64,000 nucleotides of DNA from Verrucomicrobiota bacterium (GCA_016871755.1 VHCJ01000008.1:55810-119809), one strand, 5' to 3'; shown: positions 8,562-17,488, numbered from the stretch's first letter. The notes: generated from the letters alone by a model not told the origin. A program made the numbers and translations.

Positions 8562-9548
8562 TCAGGGCTGGCCGAGGCGCGCGAGGTCGTCGCGCAGCCG
8601 CGCGACCACATCCTCGGCCGCGGTGACGGAGGGAGACTTGAAGCTGCGGTCGCGGGTGTAGCCGACGAACGGCAGCCACGCCTCCGAGCGCAGGGCGCGG
8701 CGCTGGTGGATCAGCGTGAAGCGGGGATCGGCCTCGATGCGCCGGAGCTCATCCTCGGCCGTCGCGGACGCGACGCTCAGGCCGAGACCCTGGGCGATGA
8801 TGCGGGCCATCACGAGATGGCCGAGCGAGCCGGGGTGAACCCCGTCGCTGCTGAACGTGAAGGCGGGATCCGCGCGGCGGCGCGCAACGAGCTCGCGGAC
8901 CATGTCGCGATGGAGATCGATCACCTCGACTCCCGGACCCCGCAGTCGCAGGGCCTCCTCCGCGAATTCGGTCAGCACCGCATCGTAGTCGGCGAACGGA
9001 GTCCGGTACCCGAAGCTCGTCGCGTCGGGTTTCGCGAGACGCGCCGCGATCGGCAGAGGATCAAAGAGCGGAGGCGTGATCAGGACGAGCGTGGCCCCGG
9101 CCGCCCGCACGCGATCGCGCAGGGTGGTGAGCCCGCGGACGTAGGCGGCGCGGCGTTCCGGAGAGGAAGGATGGTAGATCCCGTCGTTGATCCCGTAGCA
9201 GGCGAGCACCCGCTCCGGGCGGACCGCCGTCAGGGCGGCGTCGAGGCGGTCGAGGACGCACGGACGAGGCAAGGGGTGGTCGGCCTCCGAGAGGGCGGAC
9301 ACCGTCTCCCCGCTGAGGCCGATGCTGATCACGTCCCACGTCCCGGCCTGACCACTCTGGTGCAGGAAATACTCGAGGAACGAGACGTACCGCCCGTTCT
9401 GGGTGATGCTGTCGCCGAGGACGAGGGTGCGGTGCGGAATCGGAGCCGGGCGTGGATCCGGGGCGGCGCGGGCGGAGACGGGACTGGCGAGGCCAAGAGC
9501 GACGACGAATCCGAGCGAAAGAAGCTGGAGGAAGGAGAGGCGGCGCAT
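8562..9548 (-). CDS. Secreted SGNH/GDSL-type hydrolase
   Basis: The 328-residue protein has the blocks of the SGNH family: GDSIT with the nucleophile Ser47 (block I), IGLSGET (block II), CYGINDG (block III) and DGVHP with the Asp/His pair (block V). A signal peptide covers residues 1-28 (FLQLLSLGFVVALGLASPVSARA). The ATG at 9548-9546 was chosen because the signal begins right after it; an upstream start at 9602 would add a Pro/His/Arg-rich leader. These enzymes are carbohydrate or lipid esterases, often on plant or algal polysaccharides. The gene is followed closely by the interrupted hydrolase at 7143-8543, with which it probably formed one transcription unit of esterases. Confidence 0.84.
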   Translation of the reverse strand: MRRLSFLQLLSLGFVVALGLASPVSARAAPDPRPAPIPHRTLVLGDSITQNGRYVSFLEYFLHQSGQAGTWDVISIGLSGETVSALSEADHPLPRPCVLDRLDAALTAVRPERVLACYGINDGIYHPSSPERRAAYVRGLTTLRDRVRAAGATLVLITPPLFDPLPIAARLAKPDATSFGYRTPFADYDAVLTEFAEEALRLRGPGVEVIDLHRDMVRELVARRRADPAFTFSSDGVHPGSLGHLVMARIIAQGLGLSVASATAEDELRRIEADPRFTLIHQRRALRSEAWLPFVGYTRDRSFKSPSVTAAEDVVARLRDDLARLGQP

Positions 9549-9716
9549 GCGGGGTGGGGCGTGGACGGGGTGCGTGATGGTCCGATGGGGTCTCGTCCGC
9601 ACGCAAGCCTCGGGAAGGGCGGATTACCCCGTCCCTGAGTGCCCGCCCGTGGTCGGCCGCGCGTGCGGCCTAGCGGGCGTCCTGCCGCCTCCCGGTGTGG
9701 CGGTTCCCGCCTACGC

Positions 9717-11222
9717 CTACGCCGGCAGCTGCGGGCGGGTCGGCTCGGGCCAGTCGATGTGGAAGAACTTCCCGCGCGGCGTGTCGACGCGCTCGTACGT
9801 GTGGGCGCCGAAGTAGTCGCGCTGGGCCTGGAGCAGGTTCGCCGGGAGGCGGGCGGAGCGGTAGCTGTCGTAGTACGACAACGCCGACGCGAACGTCGGC
9901 GCCGGCACGCCGTGCTCGGCGGCGAGGGAGACGACCTTGCGCCAGTTCTGCTGCGCCTTCTTGATCGTGCGGTTGAAGTACGGATCGAGCAGGAGGTTGG
10001 CGAGGTTCGGGTTGCGCGCGTAGGCCTCGGTGATCTTCTGGAGGAAGGCGGCGCGGATGATGCAGCCGCCGCGGAAGATCTGGGCGATCTCGCCGAAGTT
10101 CAGCTTCCAGCCGAACTCCGACTGCGCCGTGCGCATGAGTTGGAAGCCCTGGGCGTACGAGCAGATCTTGGAGCAGTAGAGGGCGTCGTGGATCGCGGCG
10201 ACGAGGGCCTTCTTCGAACCCCGGTACTTGCGGCCCGGGCCCTTGAGGATCTTGGAGGCCGCGACGCGCTCGTCCTTGATCGCGCTGATGCAGCGGGCGA
10301 AGACCGCCTCCGCGATCGTCGGCGCCGGCACGCCCATGTCGAGGGCGTTGGTCGAGGTCCACTTGCCCGTGCCCTTCTGGCCCGCGGTGTCGAGCACCAC
10401 GTCGACAAAGGCCTTTCGCTTCGTCTGGGGATCGCGCTGCTTGAGGATGTCGGCCGTGATCTCGATCAGGAAGGAGTCGAGGGCGCCGCGGTTCCATTCG
10501 CTGAAGATCCCGCCCATCTCCGCCGGCTTCAGCCCGAGCAGGCCGTTCATCAGCGCGTAGGCCTCACAGATCATCTGCATGTCGCCGTACTCGATGCCGT
10601 TGTGGACCATCTTCACGTAGTGGCCGGCACCGTTCTCGCCGATGTAGGTCGTGCATGGCACGCCGCCCGTGACCGGCTTGCCCGGCAGGGCACCCGGGAT
10701 CGGCCGGCCGGTCTTCGCGTCGACCTTCGCCGCCACCGCCTCCCAGATCGGCTTCAGTTCCAGCCACGCCGCATGCTCGCCACCCGGCATGAGCGACGGG
10801 CCGAAGCGCGCGCCCTCCTCGCCACCCGAGACGCCGGAGCCGATGAAGCGGAGCCCCTTCTCGCGCAGCGCCTTCTCCCGACGGATCGTGTCCGTCCAGA
10901 GCGCGTTGCCGCCGTCGATGATGATGTCGCCCTTCTCCAGCAGCGGCACCAGCCCGTCGATCACCGCGTCCGTGGCCCGACCGGCCTGCACAAGGATGAT
11001 CATCTTGCGGGGACGGGCGAGCGAGCGGACGAATTCCTCCAGCGTGCGCGTGCCGACCACGCCACCCGGCGTGTTCGGGTTCTGCGCCACGAAGGCATCC
11101 GTCTTCTCGGTCGTGCGATTGTAGACCGAAATCTGGAAGCCGTGGTCGGCGATGTTCAGCGCGAGGTTCTGACCCATCACCGCCAGTCCGATGAGTCCGA
11201 TGTCAGAGTGTGTCTTGGGCAT
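9717..11222 (-). CDS. gnd: 6-Phosphogluconate dehydrogenase (decarboxylating)
   Basis: The 501-residue protein matches the long-form enzyme. It starts [20 protein letters not shown] with the NADP-binding GLAVMG, followed by the catalytic signature region [20 protein letters not shown], and [15 protein letters not shown]. It converts 6-phosphogluconate to ribulose 5-phosphate and CO2, making NADPH, in the oxidative pentose phosphate pathway. The ATG at 11222-11220 was preferred over a TTG six bases upstream. It ends with TAG after LPQLPA, a natural C-terminus for the family. It stands alone, with other housekeeping pathway genes absent nearby. Downstream lies a short 150-bp gap before the SGNH hydrolase. 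Confidence 0.96.
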   Translation of the reverse strand: MPKTHSDIGLIGLAVMGQNLALNIADHGFQISVYNRTTEKTDAFVAQNPNTPGGVVGTRTLEEFVRSLARPRKMIILVQAGRATDAVIDGLVPLLEKGDIIIDGGNALWTDTIRREKALREKGLRFIGSGVSGGEEGARFGPSLMPGGEHAAWLELKPIWEAVAAKVDAKTGRPIPGALPGKPVTGGVPCTTYIGENGAGHYVKMVHNGIEYGDMQMICEAYALMNGLLGLKPAEMGGIFSEWNRGALDSFLIEITADILKQRDPQTKRKAFVDVVLDTAGQKGTGKWTSTNALDMGVPAPTIAEAVFARCISAIKDERVAASKILKGPGRKYRGSKKALVAAIHDALYCSKICSYAQGFQLMRTAQSEFGWKLNFGEIAQIFRGGCIIRAAFLQKITEAYARNPNLANLLLDPYFNRTIKKAQQNWRKVVSLAAEHGVPAPTFASALSYYDSYRSARLPANLLQAQRDYFGAHTYERVDTPRGKFFHIDWPEPTRPQLPA

Positions 11223-11295
11223 ACGCAACGGTCAGAGGTACGCGGCACCCCCGGACCCGCCAATCCCAATCTCGCCTGACCCGATGAGCGTTAAG

Positions 11296-11580
11296 TCACT
11301 TCCTCGGGACCGTCTTCTTGGGGAAGAACGGCGCCACGAAGTCCACCAGCGGTGACAGGACCGCCGGTTCCGACCGGTGGTAGACCCAGTGCGCACTCAC
11401 GAGCACCGAGCCGCAAACCAGCGCGAAGAGAATCCATATCCCACTGATTTCCCGAATTTTACGGATAAGAGGAATTCCGAACAGAATCCCGCCGATGACC
11501 AGACCGAGGATCATCCACGTGCTCGACGGCACTTGGGCCAGTCGGTCCAACGTGGTGAGGGACGCGATGATCGCGGTCAC
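11296..11580 (-). CDS. Small two-helix membrane protein, unknown function
   Basis: A frame of 94 codons has two hydrophobic segments (MILGLVIGGILFGIPLI, residues 23-39, and GIWILFALVCGSVLV, about 47-61) separated by a short basic loop IRKIREIS. It ends PFFPKKTVPRK. The DNA here is clearly less GC-rich than its surroundings (for example around 11440-11480). A GTG at 11580-11578 overlaps the TGA that ends the truncated ASKHA gene, so an internal ATG (before ILGLVIGG) could be the true start. No family is recognised. The different composition and its place at a truncation junction suggest it came in with the rearrangement. Confidence 0.5.
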   Translation of the reverse strand: MTAIIASLTTLDRLAQVPSSTWMILGLVIGGILFGIPLIRKIREISGIWILFALVCGSVLVSAHWVYHRSEPAVLSPLVDFVAPFFPKKTVPRK

Positions 11581-12119
11581 GGTGGTCGAGATGCTGCTGT
11601 AGCGAGGGAGTTCTCAAAGGAGGCCGAGGCGACGATCGCGGTGGACTCGAGGTCGATGACGCGGAGCGCGACGGTGGTGGTGCCAAGATCGATCGCGATC
11701 CCGAGAATCGGGCCTGGACCGCGGTGGACTTCGCGGCCGTCGAGCAGGACGGCATCGCCGTCGCGGCGCACCGCGGGATCGTGGGCGAATCCGCGGGCCG
11801 AGGCCGGCAAGTGCAGGGCGCGGTCCTCGATCCGCAGCGTCGGGCGCAGCAGCGTGTGCGCGACGATCGTGCCCTCGGCGCCGTCGGCGGGACGGCAGCG
11901 GCAGGAGAGGCGGAAGCCCGGACGCAGGTCGCGCTCCTCCGCCGTTGGGGCGGTGAGCAGCGCCGCCCCGGCGGTCACTTCGATCAGGCACTCCCGGCAG
12001 CGGCCCTGCTGGCGGCACGATGACGGGATGAGGATCCCAGCCGCGGTGCCAGCGGCGAAGAGGGTCTGCCCGGCGGTGAGCGAGCGGGCTCGCCCACTGA
12101 GGGTGACGGACGCGGACAT
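11577..12119 (-). pseudogene. Truncated 2Fe-2S / ASKHA-domain protein (RamA-like corrinoid activator family), N-terminal third only
   Basis: The intact ATG is at 12119. Residues 1-85 are a plant-type ferredoxin-like domain with Cys35, Cys41, Cys44 and Cys73/75 in SSCRQQGRCRECLIEV and LSCRCRP. Then GILGIAIDLGTTTVALRVIDL (about 138-157; phosphate-1 loop of the ASKHA fold) begins, and the frame stops after SASFENSLATAASRPP. In full-length relatives the sequence continues for several hundred more residues after the FEN motif. The rest of the ATPase domain is missing, so this is a 3'-truncated gene. The family reactivates corrinoid methyltransferases using ATP. The break coincides with a change in base composition into the small membrane protein gene. 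Confidence 0.72.
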
Positions 12120-12178
12120 GGAAGGCGGACGGAGCGGGCGGCGGGGACGGCGTGGTCGGCGGCGGGTGCGACGGTGAA

Positions 12179-13174
12179 TCAGAGGCCGGGCTTGCTGGCC
12201 AAGTCCCTGCCGGAGAACTCGGCGTGATCAAAGACGACGGTGACCGGCTGCCGCAGGTGGCGCACGCCTTCGAGCACCGGGGCCTCGGTGAGGAGGAAGC
12301 GGGACCGGGCGCCGATGCGCAACCGTCCCTGATCCTCGCGCAGTCCGAGACGACCCGCGGAGGCGCCGGTGGCGGAGCGCAGCGTCTGCAGCGTCGGGAG
12401 TCCGGCGGCCTCCATTAATTCCAGCTCGGTGAAGAAGCCGTAGCCGTGGGGAACGCCGTGGGAGCCGGCGTCGCTGCCGGCGAAGACGCGCACGCCCAAC
12501 TCGGCGGCGTCGCGCAGCCGCGCGGCGTGGTCGTCGAGGATCCGGCGGAGGTTCGCGCGCACGGGCTCGCTCCAGCCCAGCGCCTTGCCCTGCTCCCACT
12601 GGAAGTGCACCGGGGCGAAGGTCGGCACCCACGCGATGTCGAGGTCGCGCAACCGCGCGAGCTGATCGCGATCGATGAAGAACCCGTGCTCGATGGTGTC
12701 GACGCGCGCGGCGATGCAGTTCTGCACGCCGTCGTGACCGGAGCAGTGAATCATGGTCTCGCGGCCGAGGGCGTGGGCGGCGGCGACGGCCTGCTTAATC
12801 GTGCCCAGAGCCTCAATCGGCTCCCCCATGAACGAGCCGTAGCGCCCCTGGTGGTGCAGCGCGGCGCCCGGGCTGTCGAGGTAGGGCATCTCGCCCCGGG
12901 ACGTGGAGAGATCGCGCCGTTGCAAGGCGAGACCCACGCCATTGCGGTCGCCGGCGTCGCGCACCGCGAGGATGCCGAGTCGCAGGAGGCGGGGCAGGCG
13001 GGTTTGCGCGCGAGCGAGGAGCTCGGTTTCGTGGAGGCCGAGGTACGTGGCGCGCCGTGCCGGGTCGAGCTCGCCGCCCTCAAGGAAGAGGTGGGCGTGC
13101 GCTTCGATCAGGCCGGGCAGCGCGGTGTGGTGCGGCAGGTGCAGGTCGGGCTCGGTCCGGTCGGCGCCGACCAC
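12179..13174 (-). CDS. Amidohydrolase (imidazolonepropionase/prolidase-like), probably missing its native start
   Basis: The metal-binding blocks are present: LPGLIEAHAHLF (H-x-H), IHCSGHDG, IEHGFFID and FAGSDAGSHG. The first usable start codon in frame is GTG 13174-13172, but the same frame continues upstream with clear homology-like sequence (LGAVFDGHEVLTDAHLVYD, about 13290-13220), the N-terminal beta-sandwich strand of these enzymes. No ATG, GTG or TTG exists between there and the junction at about 13320-13338, where an AraC fragment begins on the other strand. So the 5' end with its start and promoter seems to have been lost. If expressed from GTG 13174 it would give 331 residues with all metal ligands but no N-terminal strand. 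The family hydrolyses cyclic amides or dipeptides. Confidence 0.62.
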   Translation of the reverse strand: MVGADRTEPDLHLPHHTALPGLIEAHAHLFLEGGELDPARRATYLGLHETELLARAQTRLPRLLRLGILAVRDAGDRNGVGLALQRRDLSTSRGEMPYLDSPGAALHHQGRYGSFMGEPIEALGTIKQAVAAAHALGRETMIHCSGHDGVQNCIAARVDTIEHGFFIDRDQLARLRDLDIAWVPTFAPVHFQWEQGKALGWSEPVRANLRRILDDHAARLRDAAELGVRVFAGSDAGSHGVPHGYGFFTELELMEAAGLPTLQTLRSATGASAGRLGLREDQGRLRIGARSRFLLTEAPVLEGVRHLRQPVTVVFDHAEFSGRDLASKPGL

Positions 13175-13337
13175 GTAGGCCGGCGGCGGGCCACCGACGT
13201 GCAGGATCCGCTTGGCGTCGTAGACGAGATGAGCGTCCGTCAGGACCTCGTGGCCGTCGAAGACGGCACCAAGGCGCAGCCAGCAGGGTGCGCCGCGCTT
13301 GGGGAGCGGCAGACGGAGCGGGGTGTGGGGGGCGGAG

Positions 13338-13493
13338 CTGCGCCTCGCGCACGCGGCGAGGCTGCTGGCGAGTGGTGACCACTCGATCCTCGGGGCGATG
13401 TTCTCCTCGGGCTTCGGTGACGCCTCGCACTTCTACCGCCTCTTCCGCGGCCGGTTCGGCGTGGCGCCTGGCCGCTGGCGGAAGGTCAGTGCG
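13338..13493 (+). pseudogene. C-terminal fragment of an AraC-family regulator
   Basis: This stretch reads LRLAHAARLLASGDHSILG then MFSSGFGDASHFYRLFRGRF and GVAPGRWRKV, the second half of an AraC/XylS DNA-binding domain (helix-turn-helix 2 with the conserved GFxDxSHFxRxFxxxFGxxPxxWR pattern). The first helix-turn-helix and the whole sensing domain are missing, and there is no start codon. Upstream, at about 13320-13338, the sequence passes directly into the antisense N-terminal codons of the amidohydrolase. Downstream it ends at the stop codon of the GntR/LacI gene (13486). It is a clear deletion/fusion remnant. Confidence 0.8.
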
Positions 13494-14589
13494 GGGAATT
13501 CCGGAGCGTTCCCCCCACAAAGTGCTTCGGGAAGATGAGCGTCGGTTCCGGAGGCAGGTAGCCCTGAGTGACGAGTTGCTGCATGAGTCGGAGCAACCGG
13601 TGGGCGAACGATGCGTCGTGCGTGAGGTAGTGGGAGACGGCGGGGCTCACCTTCTCGAACAGAGGGTCCTGGTCCCGGCAGATCAGGGAAACGTCCTCCG
13701 GCACGGACAGGCCCCGCTTCAGCAGGTGGATCAGGCAGCTGAGACTGTGGGCGGGCTTGGCGATGAGGAGGGCGGTGGGAGGCTGCGGATCATCGAACAG
13801 CGCGTCGAGTTTGAGGGCGAGGTGCTGCACGGCTCCGTTGTGGCGGATGATGATGGGGGTGGCGCCCTCGTGGTTCGGGCTGGCGAACGCCTCGCGGAAC
13901 CCCTCCTCGCTGGCGAGATCGCCGGCGACCCCGGAGTCGGGCATGATCAGAGCGATCCGGCGGTGCCCCTTGGCCAGCAGCGTCCCCCCGGCGTGCCGGC
14001 AGACGGAGCGGTAGTCGATGTCGAGTGACGGCAGGCGGATGTCGGCGTGGCAGGAGCCAAGCACGAGGCAGGGAACGGCGTGGATGGAGAACCACGCCTG
14101 CAGGTCGTGGCTGACGGACGTGAGCAGGCAGCAGAACACGCGGTTGCGCCGCAGGAAATCCTCGAGGCGGCGGCGGGACGAGGCGGCGGCGGTTTGCGGG
14201 CAGACCAGCACCTCGGTGGTGAAGCCGTGTTCGGCGAGGTGGGTCCGCATCTCGCTGAGGATTTTGTAGGGGGCGACGGACAGCTGCTCGAACGGCACGG
14301 GCGTCACGATGCCGACGAGGCGGCTGGTGCGGTGTGGCGCGCGCCGGGCGTTGGGGAGGAGGCGGTTACGGCGGCCCTGGCGGATTTCGATCACGCCGTT
14401 CTTCGCCAGCATTTGCAGCGCCGTGCGGATGGTCGGGCGGCTGACCTGCAGCAGCTCGCAAAGCCGGCGCTCGCTCGGCAGGTAGTCCTCCCACGTGCCT
14501 CCGGCGATGGCGCGCTCCAAGGCCTCTGCGGCCTGTGCGGAAAGGGACTGGCGGCGAGGCAGATCGAACGAAGGGGTTTCGCTGTTCAT
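13486..14589 (-). CDS. Hybrid regulator: GntR-type winged helix with LacI-type sensor domain (locus A)
   Basis: The protein has 367 residues. Residues about 15-75 are a GntR winged helix (LERAIAGGTWEDYLPSERRL, SRPTIRTALQMLAKNGVIEI). From residue 90 a periplasmic-binding-protein-like effector domain follows (RLVGIVTPVPF, CLVLGSCHADIRLPSLDIDY, GHRRIALIMP, SVPEDVSLICRD). It is therefore a metabolite-responsive repressor like AraR. It is divergent from the DapA-family gene with only 59 bp between starts, so it very likely controls that gene and itself. It is a paralogue of the regulator at 31644-32747: both carry VLGSCHxxIRLPSxDxxY. The effector is unknown; a sugar or sugar acid is likely. Confidence 0.85.
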   Translation of the reverse strand: MNSETPSFDLPRRQSLSAQAAEALERAIAGGTWEDYLPSERRLCELLQVSRPTIRTALQMLAKNGVIEIRQGRRNRLLPNARRAPHRTSRLVGIVTPVPFEQLSVAPYKILSEMRTHLAEHGFTTEVLVCPQTAAASSRRRLEDFLRRNRVFCCLLTSVSHDLQAWFSIHAVPCLVLGSCHADIRLPSLDIDYRSVCRHAGGTLLAKGHRRIALIMPDSGVAGDLASEEGFREAFASPNHEGATPIIIRHNGAVQHLALKLDALFDDPQPPTALLIAKPAHSLSCLIHLLKRGLSVPEDVSLICRDQDPLFEKVSPAVSHYLTHDASFAHRLLRLMQQLVTQGYLPPEPTLIFPKHFVGGTLRNSPH

Positions 14590-14648
14590 GGAATGTGACC
14601 AGTCGTTTTTTCTCGCGATTGCGGTGCCGAGAGCGTTTCAGAAATCCT
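14590..14648. promoter_or_regulatory. Divergent promoter/operator of regulator and DapA-family gene
   Basis: This 59-bp spacer is the only place for both promoters. It contains an inverted repeat TCTCG-N12-CGAGA (14611-14632) and, close to the regulator start, ACCAGTC (14599-14605), whose reverse complement GACTGGT resembles the CTGGT half-sites seen in other regulator-linked spacers of the window. A T-rich run (14605-14611) lies between them. Assignment to the adjacent GntR/LacI protein is inference. Confidence 0.4.
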
Positions 14649-15554
14649 GTGAATCCGTTTCCCCGCACCCATCGCGTCTGGTCCGCCATTCCCACGCCTC
14701 TCCTGCCTGACTGCACCGTCGACGTCGCCGCCGTGGAGCGGACGGTGGAAGCGGCCGTGGCGGACGGATTGCACGGTTTGTTCGTCGCCGGTTCCTGCGG
14801 CGAAGGACCTTGGCTGACGAACAGGGAGCGCAAGCGGCTGGTGAAGGCGGCGTCGGCCGCGGCGCGCGGTCGCCTCACGATCGGCGCCCAGGTTTCGGAC
14901 AACTCGATGCCCCGGGTGCGCGAGAACGCGCAGGACATGGCGGAGGCCGGCGCCAACATCGCGATCATCGCGGCGCCCGCGACGTTCCTCAACGCGACGC
15001 CCGACCGCATTGTCGCCCACTTCATCGAGAGCACGGACGCCTCCCCGATCCCGGTCGGCATCTATGACCTGGGCCGGCATCGCCCGATCATGATCCCGGA
15101 GAACCGCCTGAAGGAAGTCTACCTTCATCCCAAGGTGGTGCTCGTGAAGGACAGCTCGGCCTCGGCGGACCGCCGCCAGCACGCCCTCGCCGCCCGTCAG
15201 GAGAAGCCCGCGCTGCAACTCTTCAACGGCGACGAATTCCGCGTCCTCGAATACCTCGAGGCCGGATACGACAACCTCATGCTCGGCGGCGCCTCGGCGG
15301 TCGCCCCGATGCTGCACCGCCTCATCGCCCTCTTCGACGCCGGCCGCCTCGACGAAGCGCGGGCCCTCGACGCCGAACTCCGCCGCGTGCTCTGGGGACT
15401 CTACGGCGGCGAGACCATCGCCTGCTGGCTCCACGGCCTCAAGTACTACATGGTCCGCCGCGGGCTCTTCGCCGGCGTCACCAGCTTCCTCGGCTACCCG
15501 CTGAGCGACGAGTGCCGCGCCTTCGTCGACCGCTACGTCGCGCAGGGCTCCTAA
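14649..15554 (+). CDS. DapA/NanA-family class I aldolase or lyase
   Basis: The 301-residue protein has the family TIM-barrel features: GSCGEGPWLT (48-57) in place of the usual G-T-T-G-E, Tyr139 in GIYDLGRH, and the Schiff-base Lys167 in VVLVKDSSAS. Members cleave or form 2-keto acids using pyruvate (dihydrodipicolinate synthase, N-acetylneuraminate lyase, 2-keto-3-deoxygluconate aldolase). The SCGEG variation and position beside a sugar-type regulator favour a catabolic aldolase over lysine synthesis. The start is GTG 14649, since the frame upstream is Arg/Cys-rich with no homology. It is divergent from the regulator and followed by an SDR. Confidence 0.82.
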   Translation: MNPFPRTHRVWSAIPTPLLPDCTVDVAAVERTVEAAVADGLHGLFVAGSCGEGPWLTNRERKRLVKAASAAARGRLTIGAQVSDNSMPRVRENAQDMAEAGANIAIIAAPATFLNATPDRIVAHFIESTDASPIPVGIYDLGRHRPIMIPENRLKEVYLHPKVVLVKDSSASADRRQHALAARQEKPALQLFNGDEFRVLEYLEAGYDNLMLGGASAVAPMLHRLIALFDAGRLDEARALDAELRRVLWGLYGGETIACWLHGLKYYMVRRGLFAGVTSFLGYPLSDECRAFVDRYVAQGS

Positions 15555-15636
15555 CCCTTCCCGGCACAGGCCGCCCGGGGCCGGTCGGAAATCGATCGCG
15601 AGTCGCATCGGGGTGAAGCGGAGGGGTGGGGGCTTA

Positions 15637-15712
15637 CTGGTCTGACAAGCTCACCAGCGGGCGGGCGTTGCGTTTGTCGCGACGGACCCCCAGCCTGTCA
15701 AAGCTGGTTTTT
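15637..15712 (+). promoter_or_regulatory. Operator-like repeat and attenuator-like hairpin before the SDR gene
   Basis: Two structures precede the ATG at 15717. ACTGGTCTGAC (15637-15647) begins an interrupted palindrome CTGGT-N11-ACCAG (15638-15658) and resembles the GntR/FadR-type site. Further on, CCAGC (15690-15694), an 8-base loop and GCTGG (15703-15707) are followed by five T (15708-15712), the form of a weak intrinsic terminator only four bases before the start codon. Together they suggest control of the SDR gene by repression or attenuation. This is read from sequence only. Confidence 0.4.
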
Positions 15713-15716
15713 GCCC

Positions 15717-16505
15717 ATGACCACCCCTGCCGCCGCCTCCCCGAGCCCCCTGCTGTCCGAACCGCCGGTCCGTGCGGTGGTTACCGGAGGCGCGACGAAC
15801 ATCGGCCGCGCCATCACCGAAGCGTTCCTGGCGCGTGGGGGACGGGTTGCGGTGGGCCAGCTCGACCCGGCGGTGGCGGCGCCCTTGGTCGAACGCTACG
15901 GCGACCGGGTGATCCCGCTGCGCGTCGACGTCGGCGACCTCGGCGGGTGTCGCGCCTTCATCGACGCTGCGGCGGAGGCGTTGGGCGGGATCGACGTCCT
16001 GGTGAACAACGCCGCGATTGTGGGGCTGCCGGCGGTGTCCACCCTGGAGGCCCTGACGCTGGAGCAGTACCAGCGGGTGATGAACGTGAATTTCGGCGGG
16101 GCGCTGTTCTGTGCGCAGGCCGTGGTGCCGCACCTCCGGCGCGCCGGCGGCGGGACCATCGTGAACATTTCCTCGATCAACGCCTTCCGTCCGCAGCGGA
16201 TGGCGCTGGTCTATGCCGCCACCAAGGCCGCGCTGGGCTCGGTGACGCAGTCCCTCGCGAAGGAACTCGCGGCCGACCGGATCCGCGTGGTGGGCGTGGC
16301 CCCCGGCGACATCCGGGTCGACACCTCGGAGAAGCTCCTCCAAGCCGCGAAGAGCGGCGGTCCGGGCTCGGATGTCATCAACCAGACGCCGCTCGGCTTC
16401 GGCGCCCCGCCCGACGTGGCTGAACTGGTCGCGTTCGTCTGCTCGCCCCGCGCCAAGTTCGTCACTGGCGTGACGTGGGTCGTCGACGGCGGCCTGCTCG
16501 CATGA
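15717..16505 (+). CDS. Short-chain dehydrogenase/reductase
   Basis: This classical SDR has 262 residues: cofactor loop TGGATNIG (23-30), NNAA (97-100), Ser152/153 in NISSINA, and Tyr166/Lys170 in YAATK. The C-terminal FVTGVTWVVDGG is the usual final strand. It oxidises or reduces a hydroxyl/keto group with NAD(P)H; its neighbours suggest a sugar or sugar-acid substrate. The ATG at 15717 is preferred to a TTG two codons earlier. It is convergent with the aspartoacylase-like gene, the stops lying 12 bp apart. Confidence 0.9.
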   Translation: MTTPAAASPSPLLSEPPVRAVVTGGATNIGRAITEAFLARGGRVAVGQLDPAVAAPLVERYGDRVIPLRVDVGDLGGCRAFIDAAAEALGGIDVLVNNAAIVGLPAVSTLEALTLEQYQRVMNVNFGGALFCAQAVVPHLRRAGGGTIVNISSINAFRPQRMALVYAATKAALGSVTQSLAKELAADRIRVVGVAPGDIRVDTSEKLLQAAKSGGPGSDVINQTPLGFGAPPDVAELVAFVCSPRAKFVTGVTWVVDGGLLA

Positions 16506-16516
16506 CGCGGCGCGGG

Positions 16517-17488
16517 TTACACCGGGGCGAGGGTGAAGAGGGCGTCCCCGCGGCGCACGGAGCGCTGGCGGCGGATCAGGATGATGCGGCCGGTGCTTTC
16601 GGCGCGGACCACGTGGCCATCCGTTCCGTCCAAGGGCAGGACCCGGCCGAGGGGCGCGCCGCGGCGGACGCGGCGGTCGAGCGCGGCGTGGGGAACGAAA
16701 AGCCCGTCGACCGGCGCCGGGTGATGCACCTGCAGGTGCGCCTCGTCGACGTCACGCGTGATGCGGACCTTCTGCGAGCGCAGGCGCGGCGCGGCACCCT
16801 TCGTCACGCCCGCCCACCGCAGCAGGTTCCGCACGCCGCGGTCGAGGTTGCGCAGGTCGCCGGCGTCGACGCCGCCGAGTCCCTGGCACTCGACGTAGAT
16901 GGCGGGAATGTTCCGGGCGAACGCCGCGCTCAGCGTGCGGCCCGGCAGGTAGGGTCCGGCCCAGACCCAGAAGGCGTCGAAGCAGGCCGCCATCGCCCGC
17001 TGCGTGCGGGTGATCGCGGCGCGGTGCGTCACGTAGCCCGTCCACGGTTTCAGATGGTACGCCGCACCGGCGCTGTGCAGATCGGCGTAGTGGGTGCACT
17101 GGGCCAGGAGCTGCGTGTCGAAGAGGTGGGCGAGCCGCTCGGTCGGCGTGCCGTCCGCCGTGCCCGGAAACACGCGCGCGAGGTTGGCGCCATCCACCGG
17201 TGCGCAGCGCTGGCCGGCGAAGAACGCGGCTTCGTTCAGCACGGGGACGAAGACCACGGTGCCGTTGAGGCGGCCCGGGCGCCAGCGATCCGCCCAGAGC
17301 CGGAGCAGCGTCGGCCCCTCGTATTCGTCGCCGTGGGTCGCGCCGTTGACGAGCACGACCGGCCCCGGGCCGCCGCGCCAGATGAAGGCGTCGAAGCCGA
17401 CGCCGCCCTCCGCGCTGAAGCGGCGCCGGTGGAAGCCGACGGGGAGTTCGGAGAGAGCGTGGGACAAGTTCGAAGGATTTTCAGCCAT
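16517..17488 (-). CDS. Succinylglutamate desuccinylase/aspartoacylase-family zinc hydrolase
   Basis: The 323-residue protein has the M14-like zinc site: His52 and Glu55 in NGATHGDEYEG, and His138 in YADLHSAG. NLARVFPG (102-109) supplies the substrate-binding Arg, and AIYVECQG follows in the second half. The C-terminal part (about 245-323) resembles the biotinyl/lipoyl-like barrel seen in this family. It should remove an acyl group from an amine or amide in the cytoplasm. The ATG (17488-17486) overlaps base by base with the ATG of the divergent gene. No strong ribosome site precedes it. Confidence 0.8.
   Translation of the reverse strand: MAENPSNLSHALSELPVGFHRRRFSAEGGVGFDAFIWRGGPGPVVLVNGATHGDEYEGPTLLRLWADRWRPGRLNGTVVFVPVLNEAAFFAGQRCAPVDGANLARVFPGTADGTPTERLAHLFDTQLLAQCTHYADLHSAGAAYHLKPWTGYVTHRAAITRTQRAMAACFDAFWVWAGPYLPGRTLSAAFARNIPAIYVECQGLGGVDAGDLRNLDRGVRNLLRWAGVTKGAAPRLRSQKVRITRDVDEAHLQVHHPAPVDGLFVPHAALDRRVRRGAPLGRVLPLDGTDGHVVRAESTGRIILIRRQRSVRRGDALFTLAPV

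Noticed and set aside
11296..13540. Insertion sequence or phage origin for the scar region
   Set aside because: No transposase, integrase, terminal inverted repeat or target duplication is visible at the junctions.
14649..15554. Calling the DapA-family gene dapA for lysine synthesis
   Set aside because: The GSCGEG variation and the place beside a GntR/LacI regulator in a catabolic locus do not support a biosynthetic role.
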